Of a stretch of DNA of 64,000 bases, positions 1 through 9,380 are shown in pieces. Origin of the DNA: Permianibacter fluminis (GTDB lineage Bacteria; Pseudomonadota; Gammaproteobacteria; Enterobacterales; Permianibacteraceae); assembly GCF_013179735.1 (NCBI RefSeq), contig NZ_JABMEG010000003.1, positions 144,185 to 208,184 of the forward strand. Reading direction: 5' to 3'. Below the pieces are notes generated by a model. The model was not told where the DNA came from, searched no databases, and was given only the letters and a program-made list of their open reading frames with translations. How positions within the stretch are numbered: the first letter of the stretch is position 1; each line of letters starts with the position of its first letter. A program made the translations under genes and the position numbers.

Positions 1-405
1 GGCGGCCCCGGCATGCAGGAAATGCTGTACCCGACCAGCTATCTGAAAGCAAAAGGACTCGGCAAAGCTTGCGCGCTGATCACCGATGGCCGCTTTTCCG
101 GTGGCACTTCCGGTTTGTCCATTGGCCATGTTTCGCCGGAGGCGGCCAGTGGTGGCGTGATTGCATTGGTGCAGGAAGGCGATCGGATCGACATCGATAT
201 TCCGCAACGCCGGCTGGAGCTGGTTGTGCCGGCGGCCGAAATTGCCCGACGCGAGGTGGCTGAGCGTGCCCGCGGCAACGCGGCGTGGTCGCCACGGCAA
301 CGCGTGCGAGAGGTGTCGCAGGCGCTGCGCGCCTATGCGCTGTTTGCCAGCAGTGCGGACAGAGGTGCAGTCCGGCTGCTACCCGGTGAACCCGTTTCCC
401 GGTGA
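1..405 (+). CDS. ilvD: Dihydroxy-acid dehydratase, C-terminal part (cut by window edge)
   Basis: This is the carboxy-terminal ~134 residues of IlvD, the Fe-S enzyme that converts 2,3-dihydroxy acids to 2-keto acids in branched-chain amino-acid synthesis. The reading frame is open from base 1. The stretch [16 protein letters not shown], followed by [27 protein letters not shown], is the family signature near the C-terminus. IlvD proteins usually end soon after the [12 protein letters not shown] segment. Here the frame continues about nine residues (LLPGEPVSR) into a degenerate 16-bp tandem repeat that also supplies the stop codon, so the tail is probably a recent, non-conserved extension. The 5' part lies outside the window. 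Confidence 0.96.
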   Translation, partial: GGPGMQEMLYPTSYLKAKGLGKACALITDGRFSGGTSGLSIGHVSPEAASGGVIALVQEGDRIDIDIPQRRLELVVPAAEIARREVAERARGNAAWSPRQRVREVSQALRAYALFASSADRGAVRLLPGEPVSR

Positions 406-477
406 GCCTGTCACCCGGCGAACCTGTTATTCGGTAAGCCAGTTTCCTACTGAATCTGTGATTCGGTGAATCCGGCG
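382..477. repeat. Six-copy degenerate 16-bp tandem repeat
   Basis: Units begin at exactly 382, 398, 414, 430, 446 and 462. The approximate consensus is CCCGGTGAACCTGTTA. Copies 1-3 are close to each other and copies 4-6 have diverged. The first copies encode the last residues and the stop codon of ilvD, and the rest is non-coding. Confidence 0.8.
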
Positions 478-612
478 CCCGTCAATCTGACTGTGGCGTA
501 ATCGCCGATTCGGGCGGCAACGCACAGATGTGCTGCCCGGGTCGGCGACTCCTGCGTTATCATGCCAGCCTCACAGCAAATCCGGGCCGCCGCTGGCGCG
601 CCCGCGTGGTGG

Positions 613-1161
613 ATGATGCGCAAACTTCCGCAAAACAAACTGTATCCAATCATCTTCGCGCTGGAGCGGGTGCCGTCCTTTGTGCCGGACAACGCCTTGT
701 GCGATACCTTCGCGCCCGGCCTGACGATCGTCTTTGCTGTCGAAGATGAGCTGAGCCGGGTTTTCATTACCGAAGACAATTTGCCCGCGCTGGGTTTGCA
801 GCGTTTTGAGTTGTTGCTGACTGCGCTCAACAATTTGCGTGAGCGGCTGTCGAAAGTCGAACGCATGGGCCGTGGTCCAACGTATCTGTTGAAAGCCAAT
901 GGCCGCGACGAAGCTTGTTTGCTGCTGCTCGATCATTTCTGGGATGGCATGGCCAAGGACGTGGAAGGCGAGCTGTTGGTGGCGGTACCGGCCCAGGCCT
1001 GTCTGGTGTTCACCGGCTCTCGCGCCAAAGCCGGACTGACCTTGCTGAAAGCGGCAATCAAGGCGCTGGCCGGCAGTGGTGATGCCCGGCTCAGCGATCG
1101 GATTTATGTTCGTCGCAACGGCGGCTGGGAAGAATACGGCACCGAAACTTTGGTGCTTTAG
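613..1161 (+). CDS. Conserved hypothetical protein, possibly DUF1444-like
   Basis: This is a soluble protein of about 182 residues with no signal peptide or membrane segment. I prefer the ATG at 613 (start MMRKLPQNKLYPIIF). The in-frame ATG at 562 only adds a low-complexity 17-residue leader, and neither start has a strong ribosome site. The alternation of an N-terminal half ending in a leucine-rich helix (LLLTALNNLRERL), a DHFW segment and a strand pattern ELLVAVPAQACLVFTG recalls the DUF1444/YtpQ fold, but the match is from memory and weak. It stands alone between ilvD and a convergent peptidase gene and ends just before a shared terminator. No function can be assigned. Confidence 0.7.
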   Translation: MMRKLPQNKLYPIIFALERVPSFVPDNALCDTFAPGLTIVFAVEDELSRVFITEDNLPALGLQRFELLLTALNNLRERLSKVERMGRGPTYLLKANGRDEACLLLLDHFWDGMAKDVEGELLVAVPAQACLVFTGSRAKAGLTLLKAAIKALAGSGDARLSDRIYVRRNGGWEEYGTETLVL

Positions 1162-1176
1162 CTTGCTGTGAGCGCA

Positions 1177-1204
1177 AAAAAAGCCGGCTATTGCCGGCTT
1201 TTTT
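1177..1204. terminator. Bidirectional rho-independent terminator
   Basis: A perfect stem of GCCGGC flanked by A6 and T6 (1177-1188 / 1193-1204) with a 4-base loop. It sits between convergent genes, so it can end transcription from both sides. Confidence 0.9.
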
Positions 1205-1222
1205 ATTGCTGGAAAATCCTGC

Positions 1223-2287
1223 TCAAGGCGAACCGGTCATTGGTGCGGATTCGTTTTCCGGCAGTCGGCTGAACGGATTGTCCTTCGCCACCTTCCATTC
1301 GATTTTGCTTTGCGGTCTGGCGAGCACGGTCACCACATCAGTCATCACGTTGGACAGCTCAGTCAGGTTGTCCAGATCGATCAGGTCAATCTGATCATTG
1401 AGCGCGTGATAATGCTCCTGACCGCGCCAGACCGACAGCGAATGGGCCGGAATGCCGAGCCAGTGTGGCGCCTGTTCGCTGCCGATATTTTTCACCGACG
1501 CAAAGGCGGCATTGTCCGAGCGCAGGAACAGATGCCAGTCCGGATACGGATCGGCTTCCAGCGACCAACCTTTTTGCGCCAGCAGCGGTTTCAGCGTGTC
1601 GAACAATTCTGAATGTTGCCAGCCGGTCATCCACAGGTTGCGTTGGTGTTTGCCTTCGGTGACGCCGACCATTTCAAAATTCAGATTGGTCACGATGCGC
1701 GCCAGCGGTAGCAACGGCTGCTGGACAAAATGCGCCGAGCCCTTCAAACCAAACTCTTCGCCATCCCAGGCCGCGAACACGATGCTGCGCGTTGGTCTGG
1801 CGCCGCCGCGTGCCAGCTGCTGCTGCAATTGCCGGGCAATGCCGAGCATGGTGGTGACGCCGGAGGCGTTGTCATCGGCACCGTTGAAAACGTGATCGTC
1901 ACCGACGGCTTTGCTATCGGTACCAATATGGTCGTAATGCGCGGACAGCAAAATGTACTCGGCGCTAGCCGCCGGCTGGGTGCCCGGCAACACCGCCAAC
2001 ACGTTGCGACCGGCGAACGTGCTGCCATCCTTGCCGGTAATGGTGAACGGCTGGAAATAGCTGCCATTGGCGGCCAGTGGTTTCAGGCCAAGCGCGCGAA
2101 ACTCCTCCGCCAACCAATCGCCGATGCGCTGCTGCTCGGGGCTGCCGGTACGCCGACCGGCCGCGGCATCGGCGGCCAGGGTGCTGAGCCAGCGCTGGCT
2201 GGCCGCCAAATCGGAGGCCGGTGCTTGCGCGCGCACTGCGGTGGTACTGGCAGCGAACAGCGCCAGTGTGATCAAAAATCGCTTCAT
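1223..2287 (-). CDS. Secreted M28-family zinc aminopeptidase
   Basis: A protein of 354 residues. It starts at the ATG at 2287, giving MKRFLITLALFAASTTAVRAQA, a clean signal peptide; the frame is open further upstream but without signal-peptide character. Metal ligands typical of M28 peptidases are visible: SAHYDH (His/Asp), NGADDNASG (bridging Asp), AWDGEEFGLKGS (catalytic Glu and metal Glu) and, near the end, YHALNDQID. The protein probably works in the periplasm or outside the cell, removing N-terminal residues from peptides. It is transcribed divergently from the TPR diguanylate cyclase with about 170 bases between the starts. Confidence 0.9.
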   Translation of the reverse strand: MKRFLITLALFAASTTAVRAQAPASDLAASQRWLSTLAADAAAGRRTGSPEQQRIGDWLAEEFRALGLKPLAANGSYFQPFTITGKDGSTFAGRNVLAVLPGTQPAASAEYILLSAHYDHIGTDSKAVGDDHVFNGADDNASGVTTMLGIARQLQQQLARGGARPTRSIVFAAWDGEEFGLKGSAHFVQQPLLPLARIVTNLNFEMVGVTEGKHQRNLWMTGWQHSELFDTLKPLLAQKGWSLEADPYPDWHLFLRSDNAAFASVKNIGSEQAPHWLGIPAHSLSVWRGQEHYHALNDQIDLIDLDNLTELSNVMTDVVTVLARPQSKIEWKVAKDNPFSRLPENESAPMTGSP

Positions 2288-2456
2288 GCCGGATAGGCCT
2301 CTTTTTGTCTGCGGGATGGCGTCACCGCTTTGGCGGGACATCAAGGCAAATCGCTGCTCGCGTCATACGCCAGTTCTCTCGGCCAGACAGCGACCGCCGG
2401 ACCCGCCGGCGCCTGCTATGCTTGCAGCAACCCTCATCGCGGATTGTATCGCGCTC

Positions 2457-4514
2457 ATGCCCTTGCGTCGGCTTCTGGTCGCTCTTTGCTTGTTACTGAA
2501 TGCATCCGTGCCGTCATGGGCGGCTGCCGAGCAGGATGAGTCCCGATGGCTGGCGGAAATCGCCAGCATCCGCGCGCTGACCGATGAGGCCGCTACCCAG
2601 CAAGCCGTGGCTGCACTGGCCAAGCAGATTCCCGCCGAACGAACGCCCGAACTTGAGTACCAGTGGTTGTCTTTGCAACTGGCCATGGCCTATTTGCGTG
2701 AGGACAGTGCGCAGGCGCAGCAGCTAACCGACGCACTGGCTGCGCTGGCGCAGCGCAGCGGTCTGGTGGCTCCACGCATCGAGAGCATGGTGGCGCAGGC
2801 GCAGAACCTGAAGGATGCCGGCAAACCGGCCGAAGGTCTGGCGCTGATGCGGGAAGCGTTGGCGCTGCTGCAAAAAGTCAGCGATTTGCGGCTGCGCTAT
2901 CTCGTGCACAACCGCGCCGGCATTCTGTATTCCGATGTCAGCGATTTTGAAAATGCCCTGGCTGAACATTTGCAGGCGCTGCCGCTGGCGGAACAGTCGG
3001 GTCCGCAGCGGGCACCGCGCGAACTGCAAACCTTGAATAATCTCGGCGCGCTCTACCTCAATTTGCGGCAACCGGACCAGGCGCTGAGTTATCTGCAACG
3101 CGCGCTGCCGCTGGCCGAGGCCGGTGGCAACAAGCGCATGCTGGCCACGCTCAATCTCAATCTGGGTTATGCGCTGTCATCGTTGGGCCGGCATGACGAA
3201 TCCAAAACGGCATCACTGAAAGCTCTGCAACTGGCGCGCGAAATCGGTGAACGCAGCAGCGAAACCACGGCGTTGACCAACCTTTCAGACGATGCCCTGC
3301 AGCGCAAGGATTTTGACGAGGCCATCAATTACGCCCAGCAGTCGCTGGTGCTGGCGCAGCAAATCAAAGCGGTCAGCACCGAGGCGATCGCCCGCGCCAA
3401 TATTGGCATTGCGCTGGTCGGCAAAGGTTTGCATCGACAAGGCTTGCAGGAGCTGCGCTTATCTCGGCAAACGTTTCAATCGATAGGCGATTTGGCTACC
3501 GAAGATCTGGTGCTGACCGAGTTGGGCACGGCGGCCGAGACTGCCGGTGAACAGGCCGAAGCCATCGCCAGCCTGCGTCGGCAGATCAGCGTTCGCGAGC
3601 AACTGTTTTCGGCCTCGCGGCAACGCGCGGTGACGGAGTTGCAGGAACGCTTTGATGCCACTGCCCGGCAAAAACAAATCGAATTGCTGGAGCGCGAGAA
3701 TCAGCTGCAGTCCGCCGAAATCGACAACCGACGGTTGTTTCAATGGGTGGTTGGTCTGGTCGCGCTGACCGTTGTTTTAGCTGGCGCGGTGGTCACGTTG
3801 TCATATTGGCGGGTGCGCGATGCCAATCGCCGCTTGCAGGCGGCCAACGCCCAGCTGGCCGATCAATCGATTCGCGATCCACTTACCGGCCTGTTCAATC
3901 GGCGCTCCTTTCAACTGGCAATGGATCGGCGCTGGAACGAACAGGAACGACGCACTGACAGCGATACCACGGTCGATGCCTTTGTCCTGCTCGATATCGA
4001 TCACTTCAAGCGCATCAACGACAGTTTTGGTCACGCCGCCGGTGACGCCGTGTTGATTGAAGTGGCGAAGCGACTGAGTTCAGGCATGCGCGATCGCGAC
4101 ATGGTGTTGCGTTGGGGCGGTGAGGAATTTCTGTTGTATATCCGCGGCACCACCAGCGAGGCGCTGCAGGATGTGGTGGCGCGGGTTCTGGCACGGCTCG
4201 GCACCACGCCGGTTGAGCACGATGGCAAAGCGATTGCGGTGACCGCATCGGCCGGTTTTGTGCCGTTGCCGTTTGGTGATTTGCCGGAAGCGGAGTTTGG
4301 TTGGGAGCGCGCGGTACTGCTGGCCGATCTGGCGCTGTATCTCGGCAAAGGCCGTGGCCGCAATCGCGCCTACGGCGTGCTGAAGGTCAACGGCAACTAT
4401 CAGGAAATCGCTCCGGCGCTGGAACAGAATCTGGCGCACGCGATTCGCCATCATTTGGTCACGGCAGTGGAGGTGCTCGGCCCAGGTGCCGCACCAGCGG
4501 AAGAGGATGATTGA
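2457..4514 (+). CDS. TPR-containing membrane diguanylate cyclase
   Basis: A protein of 685 residues. I chose the ATG at 2457 because it opens a signal peptide (MPLRRLLVALCLLLNASVPSWA); the longer frame upstream lies over the M28 promoter. Residues ~30-400 are tandem tetratricopeptide repeats (e.g. TLNNLGALYLNLRQPDQAL), followed by a coiled coil, one membrane helix (428-451) and a GGDEF domain. The active-site motif is GGEEF at 554-558 and DPLTGLFNRRSF marks the domain start, so it should make c-di-GMP from two GTP. The repeats should face the periplasm and act as sensor. The C-terminus has a tail of about 40 residues after the cyclase. No obvious RxxD inhibitory site was identified. Confidence 0.93.
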   Translation: MPLRRLLVALCLLLNASVPSWAAAEQDESRWLAEIASIRALTDEAATQQAVAALAKQIPAERTPELEYQWLSLQLAMAYLREDSAQAQQLTDALAALAQRSGLVAPRIESMVAQAQNLKDAGKPAEGLALMREALALLQKVSDLRLRYLVHNRAGILYSDVSDFENALAEHLQALPLAEQSGPQRAPRELQTLNNLGALYLNLRQPDQALSYLQRALPLAEAGGNKRMLATLNLNLGYALSSLGRHDESKTASLKALQLAREIGERSSETTALTNLSDDALQRKDFDEAINYAQQSLVLAQQIKAVSTEAIARANIGIALVGKGLHRQGLQELRLSRQTFQSIGDLATEDLVLTELGTAAETAGEQAEAIASLRRQISVREQLFSASRQRAVTELQERFDATARQKQIELLERENQLQSAEIDNRRLFQWVVGLVALTVVLAGAVVTLSYWRVRDANRRLQAANAQLADQSIRDPLTGLFNRRSFQLAMDRRWNEQERRTDSDTTVDAFVLLDIDHFKRINDSFGHAAGDAVLIEVAKRLSSGMRDRDMVLRWGGEEFLLYIRGTTSEALQDVVARVLARLGTTPVEHDGKAIAVTASAGFVPLPFGDLPEAEFGWERAVLLADLALYLGKGRGRNRAYGVLKVNGNYQEIAPALEQNLAHAIRHHLVTAVEVLGPGAAPAEEDD

Positions 4515-4532
4515 TTCAGGCCGTTAGCGGCG

Positions 4533-4979
4533 TCATTTTTTTGCGATGACGCTGAAGCTTTCGCTGCGTGGCAGTTGTTGCAGGGCGCTGGCGAGTCCGG
4601 CTGGCGGCACGGTCAATTTGCGCGCGGTCAGATCCAGCCAGGCACCGGTTGAAATCACCCGCGCGGCCAATTCGCCGCTGTCCTTGAAAAATTCATTGCG
4701 CAGCTTGAACCGGCTGCCGTCGTCGCTGAGTGCTTCCAGTTGCAGGGTCACCGTGATCGGCTCCAGCAAGCGAAACTCCCGGTAGTAATCCACCTCGTCG
4801 CGAAACACCACCGGACCAATCTGCAACCTTGTGAACTCGCTGGCCGGAAAACCGCAGTCTTGAAAAAAGGTGAAGCGCAGATCGGCGGCAAAATTGAAAT
4901 AGGCGGTGTTGGCCATGTGGCCGTTGAAATCCATATCGGCCCAGCGGGCGATGAACTGGCGGGAAAATGCCGCAGTCAT
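4533..4979 (-). CDS. Hotdog-fold acyl-CoA thioesterase (4-hydroxybenzoyl-CoA thioesterase type)
   Basis: A protein of 148 residues, the normal size for the YbgC/FadM-like family. The motif RWADMDFNGHMANTAYFNF near residue 11 contains the catalytic Asp (D-x-N-GH) of single-hotdog thioesterases. The central DEVDYYREFRLLEPITV strand pattern also fits. It hydrolyses acyl-CoA thioesters in the cytoplasm; the acyl group cannot be deduced. It is convergent with the TPR cyclase (18 bases between the stops) and lies downstream of the 7TMR cyclase on the same strand, with only about 25 bases between them. Confidence 0.85.
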   Translation of the reverse strand: MTAAFSRQFIARWADMDFNGHMANTAYFNFAADLRFTFFQDCGFPASEFTRLQIGPVVFRDEVDYYREFRLLEPITVTLQLEALSDDGSRFKLRNEFFKDSGELAARVISTGAWLDLTARKLTVPPAGLASALQQLPRSESFSVIAKK

Positions 4980-5003
4980 GATCGGGATGCTCCTTGCCAG
5001 CGT

Positions 5004-6827
5004 TCAGGTATTGCTGGTCGCCGCATTCATGGTCGGCGGACTCATGGTCGGGGCTGCGCCAGCCGCATTGCTTTCGTCACGGCGCGACTGGCAGTCGCGG
5101 AAACTCACGCAGCAATTGCGGCCCTGCTCCTTGGCGGTGTAGAGCGCGAAGTCGGTTGCCTCGAATAATTTGTCGGCGCTTTTCTCCTCGCAGTCTTCGA
5201 GACTGCCGACGCCAATACTGATGGTAATCGGGTAGCCATCGGCGCCATCACCTTGCACCGTGCTGCGCAGCCGCTCCGCCAGCACCCGGGCATCGTCATG
5301 GCTGGCGCCCGGTAGAATCACGGCAAATTCCTCGCCGCCGTAACGGCAGGCCAGATAGGGCTTGCGCACGTGCTTGCGCAGGGCATGGGCCACCCGCTTG
5401 ATGGCTTCATCGCCTTGGGCGTGACCATGGCGATCATTGAACTGCTTGAAATGATCGATATCGAGTACCAGCAGCGCCAACGGTTTGCGCTGCTGTATCG
5501 CCACGGCGGTGGCGGCCGGCAATTTGTCATCGAACAAGCGGCGATTGCCGAGCTGGGTCAGGGCATCGGTGCGGCTTTGGTGTTGCAGCTCGTTCATCCG
5601 GCTGCTCAGGGTCAGTGACAGCAAAATCATTTCCAGCAGCGAGCCGATCTGCCAGCTGTTCTGGGTCATGAAGGTGTGCGGCAGTACGCCGAATATTTTC
5701 CACAGATAGATGATCGAGCCAGCCAGAAATGCGCCCCAGGCGAGCAGGAAATAGCGCGCCGGAATCGACCCGGCCATGGCACTGACACAGCCCATGATCA
5801 GCATGAACACCACCGACAGCAAAATCAGCAGCGTCACCGGCACGATCAAGGTGGCATACGGCAGAATCGGCGCCGCCAGTAGCGCCAGCAAGGCGACGCC
5901 CTGCAGCGCTTTGGCCAGTTTGTCCAATCGCGGCGCGTAGTCACGGGCATGCAAAATCATTCGGGCGAACTGCAGCGCTGACAATAGCGACGCGCACAGC
6001 AACACAATCAATCCGGTGTTACCCCAGGTCGGGCTGTTCGGCCAGAGAAACTGGAAGGCGAGGCCGTTGTGCGTGGCCATGTACAAACCAAAGCAGGCAA
6101 CGTAGGCGAAGTAAGCCAGGAACGCTTTGTCACGCACCGCGACAAAAACCAGCATGCTCCAGACCAGCAGCATGATCACGGCGCCATAATAAATTCCGTA
6201 GGCCAGTTGCTCGCGACTGATCCCGGCCACCAGCTTGGCCGGACTGGTCAGCGACAGGCTGATGTCGATGGGCCCTTGCGATTGATAGCGCAGGTAATAG
6301 GTCCGGTCCTGCCCGGCCGGCACCGCCAGCGGAAAAATGAAATCGCGATGGGCGATGTCACGCTCGGCAAATTTGCGTCGGTCACCGGTGCTGTGCCGTT
6401 GCCAGTTGCCGTCCTCGGCGCGCTCATACAGATCGACGTAATCAATCAGCGGATAGGTTTGTCGCAGCATTGCCACCAGCCGCTGGTCGCTGGCGTTGCG
6501 CAGTGTCAGTCGCGCCCACCAGACCGACGGCGTAAAACCGATATTGGTGCTCTTCAGACTGGCCAGCTGAAACGCGGCACTTGGCACGGCGACGTCGGCG
6601 ATGTCGAGCTGGCCGGTTTTGTCTTCCAGCAGTTCGAGATGGCCGATCAGTTGTTCCTGAGCCATGGTCTCGCTCAGTGCAAATGCCGCTGCCTGATCGG
6701 CTGCCGCGCGCGGCGCCAGCAGTATCGCGCTGCCGGTTGCCAGTATCGACAAGCTGAAGGCGAGTGGCGCCAGCCGGCGCAGCGGGGCGGAAAGGCGGGC
6801 GAGAAACGTGACGGCGCGCGACAACAT
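5004..6827 (-). CDS. 7TMR-DISM diguanylate cyclase
   Basis: A protein of 607 residues from the ATG at 6827, which has AGGA about ten bases upstream. The frame extends to 6941 but that leader lacks signal character. Domains: an N-terminal membrane segment/signal, a periplasmic 7TMR-DISM extracellular beta-sandwich (~40-200), seven closely spaced transmembrane helices (~205-420, beginning LAYGIYYGAVIMLLVWSML) and a GGDEF domain. The active site GGEEF is at 497-501 and DALTQLGNRRLFDDK precedes it. DISM modules are thought to bind carbohydrate-like ligands. It should produce c-di-GMP on ligand sensing. The last ~25 residues are a disordered Ser/Pro/Thr tail. Confidence 0.92.
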   Translation of the reverse strand: MLSRAVTFLARLSAPLRRLAPLAFSLSILATGSAILLAPRAAADQAAAFALSETMAQEQLIGHLELLEDKTGQLDIADVAVPSAAFQLASLKSTNIGFTPSVWWARLTLRNASDQRLVAMLRQTYPLIDYVDLYERAEDGNWQRHSTGDRRKFAERDIAHRDFIFPLAVPAGQDRTYYLRYQSQGPIDISLSLTSPAKLVAGISREQLAYGIYYGAVIMLLVWSMLVFVAVRDKAFLAYFAYVACFGLYMATHNGLAFQFLWPNSPTWGNTGLIVLLCASLLSALQFARMILHARDYAPRLDKLAKALQGVALLALLAAPILPYATLIVPVTLLILLSVVFMLIMGCVSAMAGSIPARYFLLAWGAFLAGSIIYLWKIFGVLPHTFMTQNSWQIGSLLEMILLSLTLSSRMNELQHQSRTDALTQLGNRRLFDDKLPAATAVAIQQRKPLALLVLDIDHFKQFNDRHGHAQGDEAIKRVAHALRKHVRKPYLACRYGGEEFAVILPGASHDDARVLAERLRSTVQGDGADGYPITISIGVGSLEDCEEKSADKLFEATDFALYTAKEQGRNCCVSFRDCQSRRDESNAAGAAPTMSPPTMNAATSNT

Positions 6828-7055
6828 AAGTCTGATCTTCCTGCGTTGTTTTTCTTGTGCAAGGGGTGGGGTGCACGGCAAAGCCGGTTCATCGCAAATC
6901 GGGTGATCGGCACCCCCGACCACTTGGAACAGCCGTGACAAATAGCTGACCGGGCGCTAGTGTGCGCGCAGAGCGCGAGTGCTGCAATCGCAGCGCTGCC
7001 GCACCGCCGGGCGGTCCGCGCCACGATAACGAAAAACAATTCAAGGAGCACGGCT

Positions 7056-9380
7056 ATGGTGGGGAAAATTGTGAAGTGGCTCGGTCGCCGCTGGCAGGGC
7101 CTGATGGCACTGTCGCTGGGGCGCGTGCTGAAATGGCTGCTGGCGGTCGTTGCTGCGCTGGTGCTGCTGGGGGCTGCCGGCTTTGCGTGGTTTGTGCTGT
7201 GGCCGGTACACAATATTCCGGCGCTGGAACCTGTCGATGAATACGTCTACCTCGATCAGAACTGGGGTGAGGGTCAGCAAGCGGCCGGCCGCGAGCGTTA
7301 TTACTACACCGGCCAGGGCGCGTCGATGCCGCAGGGGGCTTCGCTTGGCGCGGTCCGTTATGACTGGTTCGTCAAACTGGAGCTGCCGTTTTCCGAGCAA
7401 CGCTTTGCCGACCCGGAACATCTGCGCAAATACCGCTTCATTGTCGATCCGCAGCCGACACCGGCCAACCCAGATCACTTGCCGGTTGGTTTCAGCAAGC
7501 ATTTTGATCCCGGTGTTGGCGAATACGTGCTCGACATCAGCTGTGCGGCCTGCCATACCGGTGAAATTCATCAGCAAAAGGCCGGCAAGCGTTACGCCAT
7601 TCGCATTGACGGTGGCCAGGCCATGCATGCGTTCACCGACATGTCGCGCGGCAGTTTTGCCCCGGTGCTGCTGGCCTCGCTGATCGACACCGTAATCAAG
7701 CCGTGGAAATTTGATCGCTTTGCCAAAAATGTTTTGGCCGAAGGCTATCCGACCGGCAAGCCGCAACTGAAAGCCGCGCTGTGGGCTTCGATCAAGGCGA
7801 TGTTGGCCAGTGGTCAGAACAATCCATTGCGTAATCTGTATCCGGTGCACGAAGGTTTTGGCCGCACCGATGCGCTAGGCCGGATCGGCAATACCGCGTT
7901 TGGTGATCATCTGGTGCCGGCCAATTATCAGCAAGGCGATGCGCCAGTCAGCTATCCGTATCTGTGGAATATCTGGAAGTTCGACTGGGTTCAGTACAAC
8001 GGCTCGGTGGCGCAGCCGCTGGCGCGCAATATCGGTGAAGCGCTCGGCGTCGGCGCCATCAATCCGCTGCGTAGCGACATGAACGAACCGCTGCCGGCTG
8101 CCGAACGCTTCCGTAGCAGCGTCGATATCGCGGCGCTGCAACGCATCGAACACAACCTGCAAAAGCTGACGCCACCGCGCTGGCCGGAAGCGCTGTTGGG
8201 CGCGATCGATCCGGTCAAGGCCGCGCAGGGTGAGATGCTGTTCAAGCAGCATTGTCAGGGTTGCCATGGCCCGCATCCGGCCGATGCCGCCCGCCAGCAG
8301 GCGAGCGCGCCGCTGAAGCCGTCGCCGGATCTGGAATGGCGCATTGAAGTGATTCCGCTGGAACATATCGGCACTGACCCGACCGCCGCAAAAGGTTTTA
8401 TTGAACGCCATTACGATCTGAGTGCCACCGGCCTCAGCAATGCCGACCTCAGTGCCGCACTGCGGCCGCTGTTCCAGCGTCAGCTGGCGCGCGATATTCG
8501 GTTCCGGCTGCGTGAGGTGATTGATCTGCGAACGCAGCAGCAGCGACCGCTCGGTGACTTGCCGACGCTGCTGGCAAACTACCCGGACCCCGATGCCAAT
8601 GCCGTGTTGCAACTGCCGGTTGACGCGTTCCGGCAAATCGATGGCGCGCTGTCGGCCTTGCTACCGGCACCGGTGACTCTGACAGACGCACCGGCCGATC
8701 CGCTGAACTGCGATCTGGATTGCCACACCGCCAACCTGTTATGGAATGTCCGGCAAGCTGCGGCCGCCATCGAGCAGCGACTGGCCGCACTGGATGTCAA
8801 ACATATCGATGAAGGCTTGGCGCTCAACATCACTGGCATTCTGATCAAGAACCGGTTCTATGCCGATTACGGCATCGATTACCCGACCCAGCAATGTCTG
8901 GAAGGTTTTGGCGCCCTCGATTTGCCGCAGGTGATCGCCGGTTACAAACCCAGGCCGCTGGAAGGCGTGTGGGCGACGCCACCGTTCCTGCATAACGGCT
9001 CGGTACCGACGCTGTATCAAATGCTGCTGCCACCAGAACAGCGGGAGAAAAAATTCTTTGTCGGCCGCCGTGATTACGATCCGGTTCATGTCGGTTACCT
9101 GACCACGCCAGATGAAGACGGCGACGCCGACGGTTTCTGGCTTGATACCAGCATTCCCGGCAATCACAACAGCGGTCACGCATTTGCTGCCGATGCCACG
9201 CTCTGGCAACAGCATCTGCAGGATCCACAAGCCCATCCGTTGCCATCCGGAGTGATCGGGCCGGAGTTCAGTGACGAACAGCGCTACGCCATCATCGAAT
9301 ACCTGAAAGTGCACCGCGACCCGCCAACGCCCGCCGGCTATGAGCCGCCACAATGTCAGCTGTGGGGGCAATCACTGTGA
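7056..9380 (+). CDS. Large membrane-anchored multi-heme c-type cytochrome (di-heme peroxidase / RoxA-like superfamily)
   Basis: A protein of 774 residues. The ATG at 7056 is preceded by AAGGAG at 7043-7048. An uncleaved-looking anchor helix occupies ~27-49. Two canonical heme c sites are visible, CAACH at 163-167 and CQGCH at 400-404. A third, non-standard CDLDCH is at 552-557. The C-terminal block (GVWATPPFLHNGSVPTLYQ) is the conserved segment of di-heme cytochrome c peroxidase / RoxA-like oxidoreductases. The body should be periplasmic. The substrate is unknown, and a lipid or lipid peroxide is one idea, because the next gene is a patatin lipase joined by a start/stop overlap. Confidence 0.85.
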   Translation: MVGKIVKWLGRRWQGLMALSLGRVLKWLLAVVAALVLLGAAGFAWFVLWPVHNIPALEPVDEYVYLDQNWGEGQQAAGRERYYYTGQGASMPQGASLGAVRYDWFVKLELPFSEQRFADPEHLRKYRFIVDPQPTPANPDHLPVGFSKHFDPGVGEYVLDISCAACHTGEIHQQKAGKRYAIRIDGGQAMHAFTDMSRGSFAPVLLASLIDTVIKPWKFDRFAKNVLAEGYPTGKPQLKAALWASIKAMLASGQNNPLRNLYPVHEGFGRTDALGRIGNTAFGDHLVPANYQQGDAPVSYPYLWNIWKFDWVQYNGSVAQPLARNIGEALGVGAINPLRSDMNEPLPAAERFRSSVDIAALQRIEHNLQKLTPPRWPEALLGAIDPVKAAQGEMLFKQHCQGCHGPHPADAARQQASAPLKPSPDLEWRIEVIPLEHIGTDPTAAKGFIERHYDLSATGLSNADLSAALRPLFQRQLARDIRFRLREVIDLRTQQQRPLGDLPTLLANYPDPDANAVLQLPVDAFRQIDGALSALLPAPVTLTDAPADPLNCDLDCHTANLLWNVRQAAAAIEQRLAALDVKHIDEGLALNITGILIKNRFYADYGIDYPTQQCLEGFGALDLPQVIAGYKPRPLEGVWATPPFLHNGSVPTLYQMLLPPEQREKKFFVGRRDYDPVHVGYLTTPDEDGDADGFWLDTSIPGNHNSGHAFAADATLWQQHLQDPQAHPLPSGVIGPEFSDEQRYAIIEYLKVHRDPPTPAGYEPPQCQLWGQSL

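Noticed and set aside
2067..2456. N-terminal extension of the TPR cyclase frame
   Set aside because: It runs over the divergent M28 gene start and lacks signal-peptide character, whereas the ATG at 2457 gives a clean one.
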